From: UBA7672 sp041166025
GTDB lineage: Bacteria > Pseudomonadota > Alphaproteobacteria > Caulobacterales > Hyphomonadaceae
Direction: 5' to 3'
Assembly: GCA_041166025.1 (NCBI GenBank)
Contig: JBEAMJ010000097.1
Location: forward strand, 1 to 64,000
Length of the DNA: 64,000 nt
Within the stretch, counting starts at the first letter, position 1; every line of letters starts with the position of its first letter. This document shows positions 16,690-24,918 of the stretch, piece after piece. The notes beneath the pieces are model-generated. The model was not told the origin of the DNA, did not search any database, and saw only the letters and a list, made by a program, of their open reading frames with translations. A program made the position numbers and the translations under genes.

Positions 16690-17691
16690 ATGTCGCGCCA
16701 TCAGGATCTGGTCACCGTCTTCGGCTACGGCCCTACCGGCGAAGCGACGGTCGAGCAGCTTCACGCGCGGGGGACGCCCGTGCGCGTTGTCCAGCGCCGG
16801 CGCCCGGCGAACCTGCCGGCAGGCGTCGACTTCATGTCCTGCGATGTGCTGAAGGCCGACGATGTGAAGCGCGCCATGTCCGGCGCTGCACAGGTCGTGG
16901 TCACGATCGGCTTTGAATACCGGAGCGAGATCTGGCAGTCGGCCTGGCCGAGGGCGATGGCGGCGCTGCTCGAGGCCGCCGAGGTCACAGGCACGCGTGT
17001 GGTCTTCATCGACAACATGTACATGTACGGCCCGCAGGACGCCCCGCTGCATGAGGACGTGCCGCTCACGTCCTACGGTCGCAAGCCCGCAGTGCGCGCC
17101 GAGATCACGCGCATGTGGCAGAAGGCGGCCCGCGAAGGCCGCGTGCGCTGGGCGGCGCTCCGCGCCCCCGATTTCTACGGACCGGGCGTGCGAAATTCTC
17201 ACATGGGCGACACCGGCCTCGCGCGTGTTGCGCAGGGCAAGGCTGCGCAGGTCATCATGTCGCCCGACCTCCCCCACGCCTACGCCTATGTGCCCGATAT
17301 CGGCCGCGCCGCCGTGACCCTGCTTGATGCGCCGGACGACGCTTTCAACCAGGCCTGGCACGTTCCCTGCGCGCCGGCGAAGACACCGCGCGCGATCCTG
17401 CAGATCGGCGCAGACGCGGCCGGCGTGCCCCTGAAGATCATGGCCATGCCGCCTCTGATGCTGAGGATGCTCGCCCTGCTCGCACCTGCTCTGCGCGAGC
17501 TGTACGAGATGCGCTTCACCTGGAACCGGCCCTACCAGGTCGACGCCACGAAGTTTGCGCGCCGCTTCTGGTCCGACGCCACGCCCCTCGAAGTCGGCAT
17601 TCCCGCAACCATGCGCTCCTACCGCACAGAAGCAGCCGCAACGCCGATAATGAGCGGGGGACGCACCCCCGCCGCCACCGCCACGTCATGA
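16690..17691 (+). CDS. NAD(P)-binding epimerase-like protein
   Basis: 333 residues from ATG 16690, preceded by GAAGGGAG. Extended short-chain dehydrogenase/epimerase fold. The nucleotide-binding segment reads VTVFGYGPTGEATVEQL, so the usual GxxGxxG becomes GYGPTG. Later segments are VVVTIGFEY, VVFIDNMYMYGP, AALRAPDFYGPGV and YVPDIGRAAVTLLD. The usual YxxxK is replaced by a SYGRKPAVRAE-type segment. Probably a cytoplasmic oxidoreductase or sugar/steroid-like epimerase. Likely controlled by the divergent LysR regulator. Confidence 0.8.
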   Translation: MSRHQDLVTVFGYGPTGEATVEQLHARGTPVRVVQRRRPANLPAGVDFMSCDVLKADDVKRAMSGAAQVVVTIGFEYRSEIWQSAWPRAMAALLEAAEVTGTRVVFIDNMYMYGPQDAPLHEDVPLTSYGRKPAVRAEITRMWQKAAREGRVRWAALRAPDFYGPGVRNSHMGDTGLARVAQGKAAQVIMSPDLPHAYAYVPDIGRAAVTLLDAPDDAFNQAWHVPCAPAKTPRAILQIGADAAGVPLKIMAMPPLMLRMLALLAPALRELYEMRFTWNRPYQVDATKFARRFWSDATPLEVGIPATMRSYRTEAAATPIMSGGRTPAATATS

Positions 17692-17717
17692 GATCAGAGA
17701 CGGGCGTTCTTCCCCGG

Positions 17718-17745
17718 CCGGCAGGTGGAATACTCCACCTGCCGG
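17718..17745. terminator. Bidirectional hairpin terminator
   Basis: A perfect 12-base inverted repeat (CCGGCAGGTGGA with its complement) around a 4-base loop. It lies between the convergent stops of the epimerase-like gene (17691) and the lipoprotein gene (17756), and probably ends both transcripts, although no long T-run follows. Confidence 0.75.
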
Positions 17746-17755
17746 ATCGGAGATT

Positions 17756-18376
17756 CTAGCTGTCGCTTTCGCTGCTCAGCGTATCGAGCCAGCTCTTGGC
17801 TTCTGCCGAGCCCTTGCCGGCGGCGCGCTGATACCATTCGCGCGCCTTGGTCTTGTCCGCCATGTAGGCGTCCTGCGCATACATGCCGGCAACAGCGAGG
17901 ATCGCCTCGAGATTTCCGGCTGCGGCCGCCTTCTCCATGAGTTTGAGACCCGAGGAGGGCTGCAACTTGTAGCCGTCCTTGCCGAACGCCATGCGTTGGC
18001 CGACCCAGAGCTGGGCTTCCGGCAAGCCTGCTTCGGAGGCAGCTTCCATGTCCTCGAAGCCGCCCTGCTGGAGCATATAGTCCTCCGAGGCGAGCCGCTT
18101 CAGCGCGCGGTCATACTGCGCATGCACATTGCCGGTGTTGGCGAGTTCCTCGAGCTGGATGACATCGCCCGCCGCCCTGGCCGCCTCGAAGGCCGGCTTC
18201 TGCGCCGCCAGCTCCTCCTGGAGCTTCTTCAGCCTTTCCATCTCGGCGGCAACCTTGGGATCGACCGCCGCCTGGGGCTGCACGGCTGCATCCCCATCGC
18301 CTGCAACGACAGCTTCGCCGCCGCAGGCGGCAAGCGCCACCAGCGCAATCGGGAGCAGGACCTTCAGGCGAGCCAT
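17756..18376 (-). CDS. Sel1/TPR-like repeat lipoprotein
   Basis: 206 residues from ATG 18376. Lipoprotein signal (LLPIALVALAACGGE), then a charged coiled-coil segment (about 40-75, EMERLKKLQEELAAQ), then helical repeats of Sel1 type (SGLKLMEKAAAAGNLEAIL, ADKTKAREWYQRAAGKGSA). Sel1 repeats mediate protein-protein contacts; the partner is unknown. The start overlaps the 3' end of leuD by 13 bases on the same strand, so it is probably translated from the leuD transcript. Confidence 0.78.
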   Translation of the reverse strand: MARLKVLLPIALVALAACGGEAVVAGDGDAAVQPQAAVDPKVAAEMERLKKLQEELAAQKPAFEAARAAGDVIQLEELANTGNVHAQYDRALKRLASEDYMLQQGGFEDMEAASEAGLPEAQLWVGQRMAFGKDGYKLQPSSGLKLMEKAAAAGNLEAILAVAGMYAQDAYMADKTKAREWYQRAAGKGSAEAKSWLDTLSSESDS

Positions 18377-18969
18377 GGCTGGGAAAGTTTCCGCTGCTCT
18401 TCGAAACGGGAGATCTCGGCGCCATGCTGCAGCGTCTCGCCAATCTCGTCGAGGCCTGCGAGCAGGCTGGCCTTGCGGCCCTGGTCGATGTCGAAACGAT
18501 GCACCGCGCCATCCGGCGCCGTCACGGTTTGCGCCGCAAGGTCGATGTTGAACACATGGTTCGGACCGCCCGCCTGCGCCATCAGGCTGTCTACCGCCTC
18601 GCGCGTCAGAACGATCGGCAGGAGACCGTTCTTGAAGCAGTTGTTGTAGAAGATGTCGGCAAAGCTGGGCGCGATCACGACGCTGAGACCCTGGTCCAGC
18701 AGCGCCCATGGCGCATGCTCGCGCGAGGAGCCGCAGCCGAAATTCTCCTTGGCGATCAGAATCGACGCGTTGAGGTAGGCTGGCCGGTTGAGCACGAAAT
18801 CCGGATCAGGCGAGCCGTCCGGCCGCGTCTTGAGGTCATAGAACAGCCCCTTGGCCAGCCCCTCGCGCGAGACCGTCTTGAGGAACTGCTTCGGGATGAT
18901 CTGGTCGGTGTCGATGTTCGCGATCGGCAGCGGCGCAGCGGTTCCGGTGAGCTGGGTGAAGGCTTTCAT
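18364..18969 (-). CDS. leuD: 3-isopropylmalate dehydratase small subunit
   Basis: 201 residues from ATG 18969. Small swivelling subunit that completes the LeuC active site in leucine synthesis. It has the expected MKAFTQLTGTAAPLPIANID, TDQIIPKQFLKTVSREGL, the substrate-contact NFGCGSSREHAPWAL, and IFYNNCFKNGLLPI. Length is normal. It is on the minus strand, about 10 kb from leuC (plus strand) and facing away from leuB (plus strand). This broken-up arrangement means the leu genes are not one transcript here. Confidence 0.96.
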   Translation of the reverse strand: MKAFTQLTGTAAPLPIANIDTDQIIPKQFLKTVSREGLAKGLFYDLKTRPDGSPDPDFVLNRPAYLNASILIAKENFGCGSSREHAPWALLDQGLSVVIAPSFADIFYNNCFKNGLLPIVLTREAVDSLMAQAGGPNHVFNIDLAAQTVTAPDGAVHRFDIDQGRKASLLAGLDEIGETLQHGAEISRFEEQRKLSQPWLA

Positions 18970-19022
18970 GGGCGCGGGTATCGCACGGACCGAGAGGACC
19001 GTGAAGGCGCGGCGACGAACGC

Positions 19023-19868
19023 TCAGCCGCCCTCCCCGATCACCAGCGTCGGTATCCCGAGCGTTCCGTCCCGCACTGTGAACACCTTCGTTCCGGCCCG
19101 CCGCCCGGCGCGGATCGAGGTTGTCGCAAAGCCCTGCGCCGTCAGCCGGGCGTGCGCCGCCGCGAGGTCCGGAACCCGCCAGGACAGGCCCCACAGCCTG
19201 TCCGGCTGGTTGCCAAGCCCGGCCGACAGCCTGTGCGCCACTTCCACCGTCAGGCCGCCGATCCGGAAGAACATCAGGCGCATGTCCCAGTCGGGGTTGG
19301 ACCGGTCGAGCGCCAGCCGCAGGCCCAGCCGCGCACCAAGGAGCGCCGCAGCCCGGTCAGGATTGGCGGTGTTGATCACGACATGGTCGAGGGCGGAAAC
19401 CGTGTCTGCCTTGTGGGGCTTGTAGACCAGCGGATCAGGCGCCCTGCGCTGCAGGCAGAAGATGCGGACGCCATGCGTTGCGGCGTCATCGAGACGCATG
19501 CGCGACCAGTAGCGCGCCCGGCCCGAGCCGGGATCGACGCTCTCGCTCTGCAGGATCTCGTCGGGCTTGAGCCCCCTGCGCTCAAACGTTGTCCGGTCGC
19601 CCGCGAGGTCGTCGCTGTGGAAGACCAGCGTCTTCAACCCCACCCCGTCCTGCTCGATCATCGCGTGCAGCCGTCGCGCCAGGGGTCCGCCGCCGGTGGG
19701 CGACATGATTTCCAGCGCCGTGTTCTCGAGCTGGAAGATCACCGTGGCCGACCCGCCCGGGTCGCTCGAGCGCCAGTCCGGCTCGCGTCCGAGCAAGGCC
19801 GAATAGGCGTTCTCGCCTTCATCGACCGATGGACACACGACAAGGACGTGATCGAGACCCGTGATCAT
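19023..19868 (-). CDS. VOC-family (glyoxalase-like) protein
   Basis: 281 residues with two vicinal-oxygen-chelate modules. The first starts ITGLDHVLVVCPSVDEGENA and has ALEIMSPTGGGPLARRL. The second starts ALDHVVINTANPDRAAALLG and has MRLMFFRIGGLTVEVAH. The pattern of His near the first strand and Glu in the last strand of each module suits metal binding. Members include dioxygenases, glyoxalases and resistance proteins; this one resembles the glyoxalase-3-like group of unassigned function. Probably upstream of leuD in the same direction, 53 bases apart. Confidence 0.8.
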   Translation of the reverse strand: MITGLDHVLVVCPSVDEGENAYSALLGREPDWRSSDPGGSATVIFQLENTALEIMSPTGGGPLARRLHAMIEQDGVGLKTLVFHSDDLAGDRTTFERRGLKPDEILQSESVDPGSGRARYWSRMRLDDAATHGVRIFCLQRRAPDPLVYKPHKADTVSALDHVVINTANPDRAAALLGARLGLRLALDRSNPDWDMRLMFFRIGGLTVEVAHRLSAGLGNQPDRLWGLSWRVPDLAAAHARLTAQGFATTSIRAGRRAGTKVFTVRDGTLGIPTLVIGEGG

Positions 19869-20016
19869 TCAGCTCGCGCTCAAATGCTGCAGAACGACTC
19901 AAGCCTGCGCAGCTGCCGGCCATTTTCAGGCGCAATGCTCGAAGGCGCAAGCCAGCCTGCGAGCGCAGCACACAGCCAGGGCCTTTCGGGGGGGCGGTGA
20001 TGGCGTCCACGCGCGT

Positions 20017-20223
20017 TTAGGGCGGGCGGCCCCTGGTGACCGTGTCGTTGCGGAAAATGCCCTCGAACACGAAGCCGAATCGCTCCGCTGCCTGCTTCGG
20101 GGCCATGTTGTCGCTGTTGCACTGCCACGCTTTGCGGCGCTGGCCCGTCACGGAGGCGTGCGCGGCCGTATCGACTGGCTCAAGTCGGACGAACCGCCCC
20201 GGCCAGTGGCGCGAGCCCCGGCG
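20017..20223 (-). pseudogene. Remnant of a GNAT acetyltransferase
   Basis: One short frame joins two recognisable ends of a RimJ/RimL-like GNAT protein. The N-terminal strand is WPGRFVRLEPVDTAAH. It runs almost directly into the C-terminal helix and strand AWQCNSDNMAPKQAAERFGF followed by VFEGIFRNDTVTRGR. In intact members about 100 residues, including the acetyl-CoA loop, lie between these, and the C-terminus continues past KGRNRDTAW. Here a stop follows RGRPP. Internal deletion plus 3' truncation make this a non-functional relic. It sits just upstream of leuB on the other strand. Confidence 0.65.
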
Positions 20224-20329
20224 CGGCTTCTGGCGTCCATGTCGCAAGATCGCTGCGGCCGCGGGAGGCGGCGCCGGGGCGACCGCGGGCAAGATTGCCT
20301 CACGCCGCGCCTCTGTTAAGACGCCCGAC

Positions 20330-21406
20330 ATGAGCAACACCCAGACGCTTCTTCTTCTTCCCGGCGACGGCATCGGTCCGGAAGTCACGGAAGAAGCCCG
20401 CCGCGTGGCGGCCCACGTCGCACCGGACCTCGCCATTGAGGAAGCCTTCTTCGGCGGCGTCTCGTATGATCATTTTGGCACGCCGCTGACTGATGAGGTG
20501 ATGGCCAGCGCCCACAAGGCCGACGCCATCCTGATGGGCGCAGTGGGCGGACCGGCCTGGGACGGCGTGGCGCGCGACAAGCGCCCCGAAGCTGCCCTCC
20601 TGCGGATCCGGAAGGAACTCGACGTCTACGCCAACCTGCGCCCCGCCTTCTGTTTCCCGGCTCTGGCCGGCGCCTCGGCGCTCAAGCGCGAGCTTGTCGA
20701 AGGCCTCGACATCATGATCGTGCGCGAGCTGACGTCCGGCGTCTATTTCGGTCAGCCCAAGACGATTGAGCAGCTGCCCAATGGCGAGCGCCGCGGCGTT
20801 GACACCCAGAGCTACACGACCTCCGAGATCCGCCGTGTCGCGGCCCGCGCCTTCGAACTCGCCCGTGGCCGGCCTCGCACCTCCAGATTTGCCGGCGTGC
20901 TGTCGTGTGAAAAATCCAATGTCATGGATTCCGGCCTGCTCTGGCGGGAGGAAGTGACGCGGCTCCATGCAGAACAGTATGCCGACGTGAAGCTCGATCA
21001 CATGCTGGCCGACGCTGCCGCGATGCATCTCGTCAAGGCGCCCAAGGACATCAACGTCCTCCTCGCCGACAACCTGTTCGGCGACATTCTGTCAGATGAG
21101 GCCGCCATGCTCACCGGTTCCATCGGCATGTTGCCGTCGGCGGCGCTGGGCGATCCGGGCAAGCCGGGCCTTTACGAACCTGTCCACGGCTCGGCCCCCG
21201 ACATCGCCGGCAAGGGTATCGCCAATCCGATCGCCGCGATCCTGTCGCTCGAGATGGCGATGCGCTGGAGCCTCGGCCGCGCCGACATTGCCGACCTCAT
21301 CTTTGCCGCCGTCGGCAAGGCGCTCGAGAATGGCGCGCGCACCGCTGACCTCGGCGGATCGATGAGCACGCGCCAGATGGCGGATGCGATCCTGAAACAC
21401 CTCTGA
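20330..21406 (+). CDS. leuB: 3-isopropylmalate dehydrogenase
   Basis: 358 residues from ATG 20330. Oxidatively decarboxylates 3-isopropylmalate with NAD in leucine synthesis. Family features are LLLLPGDGIGPEVTEEARR, ILMGAVGGPAWD, the substrate arginines in LLRIRKELDVYANLRP and REL, the metal-binding DNLFGDILSDEAAML, and GLYEPVHGSAPDIAGKGIAN for NAD. An upstream in-frame extension to 20036 crosses the GNAT remnant and is rejected. The stop abuts the stop of the next, convergent gene. Confidence 0.97.
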   Translation: MSNTQTLLLLPGDGIGPEVTEEARRVAAHVAPDLAIEEAFFGGVSYDHFGTPLTDEVMASAHKADAILMGAVGGPAWDGVARDKRPEAALLRIRKELDVYANLRPAFCFPALAGASALKRELVEGLDIMIVRELTSGVYFGQPKTIEQLPNGERRGVDTQSYTTSEIRRVAARAFELARGRPRTSRFAGVLSCEKSNVMDSGLLWREEVTRLHAEQYADVKLDHMLADAAAMHLVKAPKDINVLLADNLFGDILSDEAAMLTGSIGMLPSAALGDPGKPGLYEPVHGSAPDIAGKGIANPIAAILSLEMAMRWSLGRADIADLIFAAVGKALENGARTADLGGSMSTRQMADAILKHL

Positions 21407-21919
21407 TTACGGTCGCTTCGGCGGCGTGGTTTTTGCGATGCGTTCGCGCGCCTCCTCCATCCAGCCGGAGCTTTCCGGAAAAACGACATCACCGACCCAG
21501 AAAACGCCCCGGCACTTGGCCTTGGCCGCATCGTCCGCCGCCGTACCGACAAGGATCTCGCTGAAGGTCTGGTTGTCGTCCGACATGATCTCGGCGCCGT
21601 CGGGAGCATAGCGCGTGCGCATCCCGACCCTGACCGTGTTCTTCGCACAGTCGACGGTCATCGCGGGGTATTCCTGCCAGGCAACGTCCCTGCCCTCATG
21701 TTTCACCTCCCCCGGCATGTAGACGAAGCGCATCCGGAAGGTGGCGAGCGCCTCCTCCCGCACGCCCGGTTCGCTGACGAACACCGCAAACCGCTTGTCG
21801 GCCTGGTTCACCATCCGCCACGCCTTGAGGCTGGGATCGCCACCCGTCGACGCGCAGGCCGGCAGCAGGCCCAGAGCGGTCACGCTCCCAAGCACCTTGA
21901 TCCACGTCCCGATCGCCAT
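21407..21919 (-). CDS. Putative lipoprotein of unknown function
   Basis: 170 residues from ATG 21919, preceded by GGGAGG. Lipoprotein signal (KVLGSVTALGLLPACAST). The mature part has a strand-rich region (VYMPGEVKHEGRDVAWQEYP, TVDCAKNTVRVGMRTRY) and a pair of Cys residues that could form a disulphide (DCAK and KCRG). No known domain. Envelope-located by its signal; function unknown. Confidence 0.68.
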   Translation of the reverse strand: MAIGTWIKVLGSVTALGLLPACASTGGDPSLKAWRMVNQADKRFAVFVSEPGVREEALATFRMRFVYMPGEVKHEGRDVAWQEYPAMTVDCAKNTVRVGMRTRYAPDGAEIMSDDNQTFSEILVGTAADDAAKAKCRGVFWVGDVVFPESSGWMEEARERIAKTTPPKRP

Positions 21920-21986
21920 GTCGCCTCCCGCTTTCCGGTGGGTGAGATTACCCGCCGTGAGGTCTGAGGTGAAGACGTCCGGCGCC

Positions 21987-22364
21987 TCAGCTGTAATCAC
22001 AGATGCGGCTCAGCTTGTTATCGCGCAGCTCGAACATGGTCGCCCCGCGAATCGAAACATGCTCGCCCGGCCTCACATGCTGGCCCAGTTCGGCGGCAGC
22101 GACGCCGGAGAACACCGTCTCCGCCGCCGCGCGCTGACCGTCGACCAGGATGGTCACAACCTCGTGTCGCCGCTCGCGGAAGGCCCGGGTCGTCGCCTCG
22201 ATCACTTCGCGCATCTCGTCCTTGCCGGAAAGCCGGATCGACCCGCCCGGATTGGTCACAGTCTCGAATACCACATCGTCGGCGCAGCATTCGAGCATTC
22301 CATCGACGTCGTTGGAATTGTACCGGTCGACATAGCGTCGAACGAGGGTGGCAACGTCGGACAT
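21987..22364 (-). CDS. NTF2-fold (SnoaL/DUF4440-like) protein
   Basis: 125 residues from ATG 22364. An NTF2-like cone fold is suggested by VATLVRRYVDRYNSNDVDGM, CCADDVVFETVTNPGG, SGKDEMREVIEATTRAFRER and the final strands GEHVSIRGATMFELRDNKL. Such proteins are often ligand-binding domains or isomerases. No catalytic set can be assigned. It is divergent from the asd-like gene (start 22583), leaving a 218-base gap that holds both promoters. Confidence 0.72.
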   Translation of the reverse strand: MSDVATLVRRYVDRYNSNDVDGMLECCADDVVFETVTNPGGSIRLSGKDEMREVIEATTRAFRERRHEVVTILVDGQRAAAETVFSGVAAAELGQHVRPGEHVSIRGATMFELRDNKLSRICDYS

Positions 22365-22582
22365 CCAGACTCCTGAAGGGCGCGCAGCCGCACGAATCGC
22401 TTCCGCATCCTCTAGGCCTGCGGACGGAATTGAGGCAACTGGACCCGGCATATCGGGCGAGGCGGTGGATACGCGCCGCCCGCCAAACGGGCTACTGCGG
22501 CAAAGAAACCGCACGAATGTGACCAGAAGAGGACGAGGGCCATATCGGCCGCAGCGTCCGCCTGCCTGCCAGGGAGAACCCC

Positions 22583-23626
22583 ATGCCCCTCAAAGTCGCC
22601 GTTCTTGGCGCCACAACCATGGTCGGCCGGGAAATCCTCGGCATCCTTGCCGAGCGCGCCTTTCCGGCCGCCGACGTGATCGCCCTTACCTCCCGCAAGT
22701 CATTGGGCGCCGAGGTCAGCTATGGCGATGCGATCCTCAAGGCGAAGGACGTCGACGCGTTCGACTTCTCCAGCCTTGACCTCTGCTTCATGGCGACAGC
22801 CGACAGCGCCGCGCGCAAGTATGGCAATGCGATCGCCGCTGCCGGCTGCATCGTCATCGACACCTCCCGGGCCTTCCGCAATGATCCCCTGGTGCCGCTG
22901 CTCGTGCCTGAAGTGAACGCCGCAGCCATCGAGGGCTATGCCCGTCGCAACATCATCTCCGTACCGGACGGCGTCACCTGCCAGCTCGTGCGCACGCTGA
23001 AGCCCCTGCATGAGGCCGCCGGTGTCGTGCGCGTCGTGGTGGCAACCTACCAGTCCGTCTCCGGAGAAGGCCAGCGCGCCATCGACGAGCTGTGGACCCA
23101 GACAAAGGGCATCTATGTCAACCAGGCGCCAGAACCCAAGGAGTTCCCACGCCAGATTGCCTTCAACGTGATCCCTTCAGTTGACGACGTCATGGACGAT
23201 GGCTTTACCGAGGAGGAATGGCGCATCGCCGCAGAGACCCGGAAGATCATCGACAACGACATTCAGGTGGTGGCGACCTGCGTGCGCGTGCCTACCTTCG
23301 TCAGCGTCGGCGAGGCCGTCCATGTCGAGCTGGCCCAGCCCCTGCCCGCCGCCGAGGCGCGCGCGCTGCTGCGTGAATCTCCCGGCCTTCTGCTGATCGA
23401 CCGCCGCGAGGAGGAAGACGGCTATGAGACGCCGATCGGCGCTGTCGGCGAATGGGCGACCTATGTCTGCCGCGTGCGGGATGATCCCACTGTCGAGAAC
23501 GGCCTCGCCATGTGGATTGTCGCCGACGACCTGCGCAACGGCGCCGCCATGTGCGCCGTGCAGTGCGCTGAACTCCTGCTCAACCGCGGCGTGTTCGCCG
23601 CGGCGCTGGGCGCGGACGATAGCTGA
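22583..23626 (+). CDS. Aspartate-semialdehyde dehydrogenase-like protein lacking the catalytic Cys and His
   Basis: 347 residues, clean frame, clearly the ASADH family: VPLLVPEVNA, LVRTLKPLHEAAGVVRVVVA, TYQSVSGEGQRAIDELW, DDGFTEEEWRIAAETRKI, CVRVPTF. Active ASADHs have the nucleophile in an NPNCSTIQ-type motif. Here it reads VPDGVTCQ, so residue 130 is Gly, with a Cys three places on at 133. The catalytic His of the GHSEAV motif is Val 242 (SVGEAV). The nucleotide loop GATGxVG reads GATTMVG. The likely substrate Arg (AFRND and R235) and the ETRK Lys remain. It follows leuB as true asd often does. Either a repurposed paralogue, like Usg-1 proteins, or an enzyme with a shifted Cys. Confidence 0.85.
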   Translation: MPLKVAVLGATTMVGREILGILAERAFPAADVIALTSRKSLGAEVSYGDAILKAKDVDAFDFSSLDLCFMATADSAARKYGNAIAAAGCIVIDTSRAFRNDPLVPLLVPEVNAAAIEGYARRNIISVPDGVTCQLVRTLKPLHEAAGVVRVVVATYQSVSGEGQRAIDELWTQTKGIYVNQAPEPKEFPRQIAFNVIPSVDDVMDDGFTEEEWRIAAETRKIIDNDIQVVATCVRVPTFVSVGEAVHVELAQPLPAAEARALLRESPGLLLIDRREEEDGYETPIGAVGEWATYVCRVRDDPTVENGLAMWIVADDLRNGAAMCAVQCAELLLNRGVFAAALGADDS

Positions 23627-23655
23627 CCTGCACGCCCCCACGGCATTGCCGCAGG

Positions 23656-24750
23656 CTAGGGAAAGATCGTCATGAACAGGAAGACCGCGAACAGGACGAG
23701 GTGAACAGCCCCCTGCAGGATCGTCGTCCGCCCTGTCCCCAGCGACAGCACAGCGACCACGATGGTGAGCGCAAGCAGGACGGTCGACTTTGGATCGATG
23801 CCAAGCGACAGGGGCAGACCCATCGCAATCGAGAGGGCCGCCACGACGGGGATTGTCAGTCCGATCGTCGCGAGCGCAGACCCGAGGGCGAGATTGAGCG
23901 ATGTCTGCAGGCGGTTGGCGCGGGCCGCATTGTAGGCGGCCAGGCTTTCCGGTGCGAGCACAAGCCCCGAGATGAGGATGCCGACAATGGCCTGCGGCGC
24001 CCCGACGGTCGCAACGGCGCTTTCAACGGCCGGCGCCAGGGCTTTCGCGAGGGCCACCACCGCCACGAGACATACCAGCAGCAGCGCCATGCTGATGCCC
24101 GCCGCCCGCGCCGATGGCGGCGGCGCGTGATGACTTTCCTCGCTGACTTTTTCGGCCGGGAGGAAATAGTCGCGATGCCGGACAGTCTGCACAAGCAGGA
24201 AGGTGCCATAGAGGATCAGCGACACCACGCCGACGAAGGCCAGCTGGGTGGAGGTGTAGTTGGGGCCGGCAACGCTCGTCGTGTAGTTCGGCAGGACAAG
24301 CGTCAGCACGGCGAGCACGCACAGCACGGCAAGGGCTGCGCTGACGCCGAATTGCACGAAACCCTGCTCGCGATGGCGCGTCGCGCCGGCGAGGATGCAT
24401 AGACCCACCACGAAATTGAGGATGATCATCACGGCCGCGAAGACTGCGTCCCGGGCGATAACCGCCCCACCCGACGTCGCGCTCAGCATCATCGATACGA
24501 TGAGCGCCACTTCTATGACGGTGACTGCAAGGGCCAGGACCAGCGTGCCGAAGGGCTCGCCGATGCGATGGGCGACCACTTCGGCATGATGCACAGCGGT
24601 CACCACGGTCGCCACCAGGACCGCCGCAACGATAGCCGTCAGGACGCTCGCCGCCGCACCAGGACCCTCGCCCGCGTAGGCGGCAACCGTCACCGCGACC
24701 GCTATTGCCGGCGTCGCCAGCGTCCAGAGCGGCGTTCTTGCTGACGTCAT
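23656..24750 (-). CDS. chaA: Calcium:proton antiporter, ChaA type
   Basis: 364 residues with about eleven transmembrane helices. Exports Ca2+ (possibly Na+ or K+) in exchange for protons at the inner membrane. The two alpha-repeats of the cation/Ca2+ exchanger family are visible: LALAVTVIEVALIVSMMLS with its acidic residue, and LVLAPESLAAYNAARANRLQ then SLNLALGSALATIGLTIP. A polar, His-containing loop (SEESHHAPPPSAR) splits the halves. Convergent with the asd-like gene, with 29 bases between the stops. Confidence 0.88.
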   Translation of the reverse strand: MTSARTPLWTLATPAIAVAVTVAAYAGEGPGAAASVLTAIVAAVLVATVVTAVHHAEVVAHRIGEPFGTLVLALAVTVIEVALIVSMMLSATSGGAVIARDAVFAAVMIILNFVVGLCILAGATRHREQGFVQFGVSAALAVLCVLAVLTLVLPNYTTSVAGPNYTSTQLAFVGVVSLILYGTFLLVQTVRHRDYFLPAEKVSEESHHAPPPSARAAGISMALLLVCLVAVVALAKALAPAVESAVATVGAPQAIVGILISGLVLAPESLAAYNAARANRLQTSLNLALGSALATIGLTIPVVAALSIAMGLPLSLGIDPKSTVLLALTIVVAVLSLGTGRTTILQGAVHLVLFAVFLFMTIFP

Positions 24751-24918
24751 GCGTTGCGGACCTCGGATCGCCGGAAGCGGGTGGCCGCAATAGCAACTCG
24801 CTGGTCACCGCCCGAAATGACAGGTCTGTCAGCCTGAGAGAAATTCTCCGACACCGTTGAGAAACTATCGCCTCCGCCTCGGGTTACGGCTCGCCGAAAA
24901 CCGGCCTATCTACGCCCA

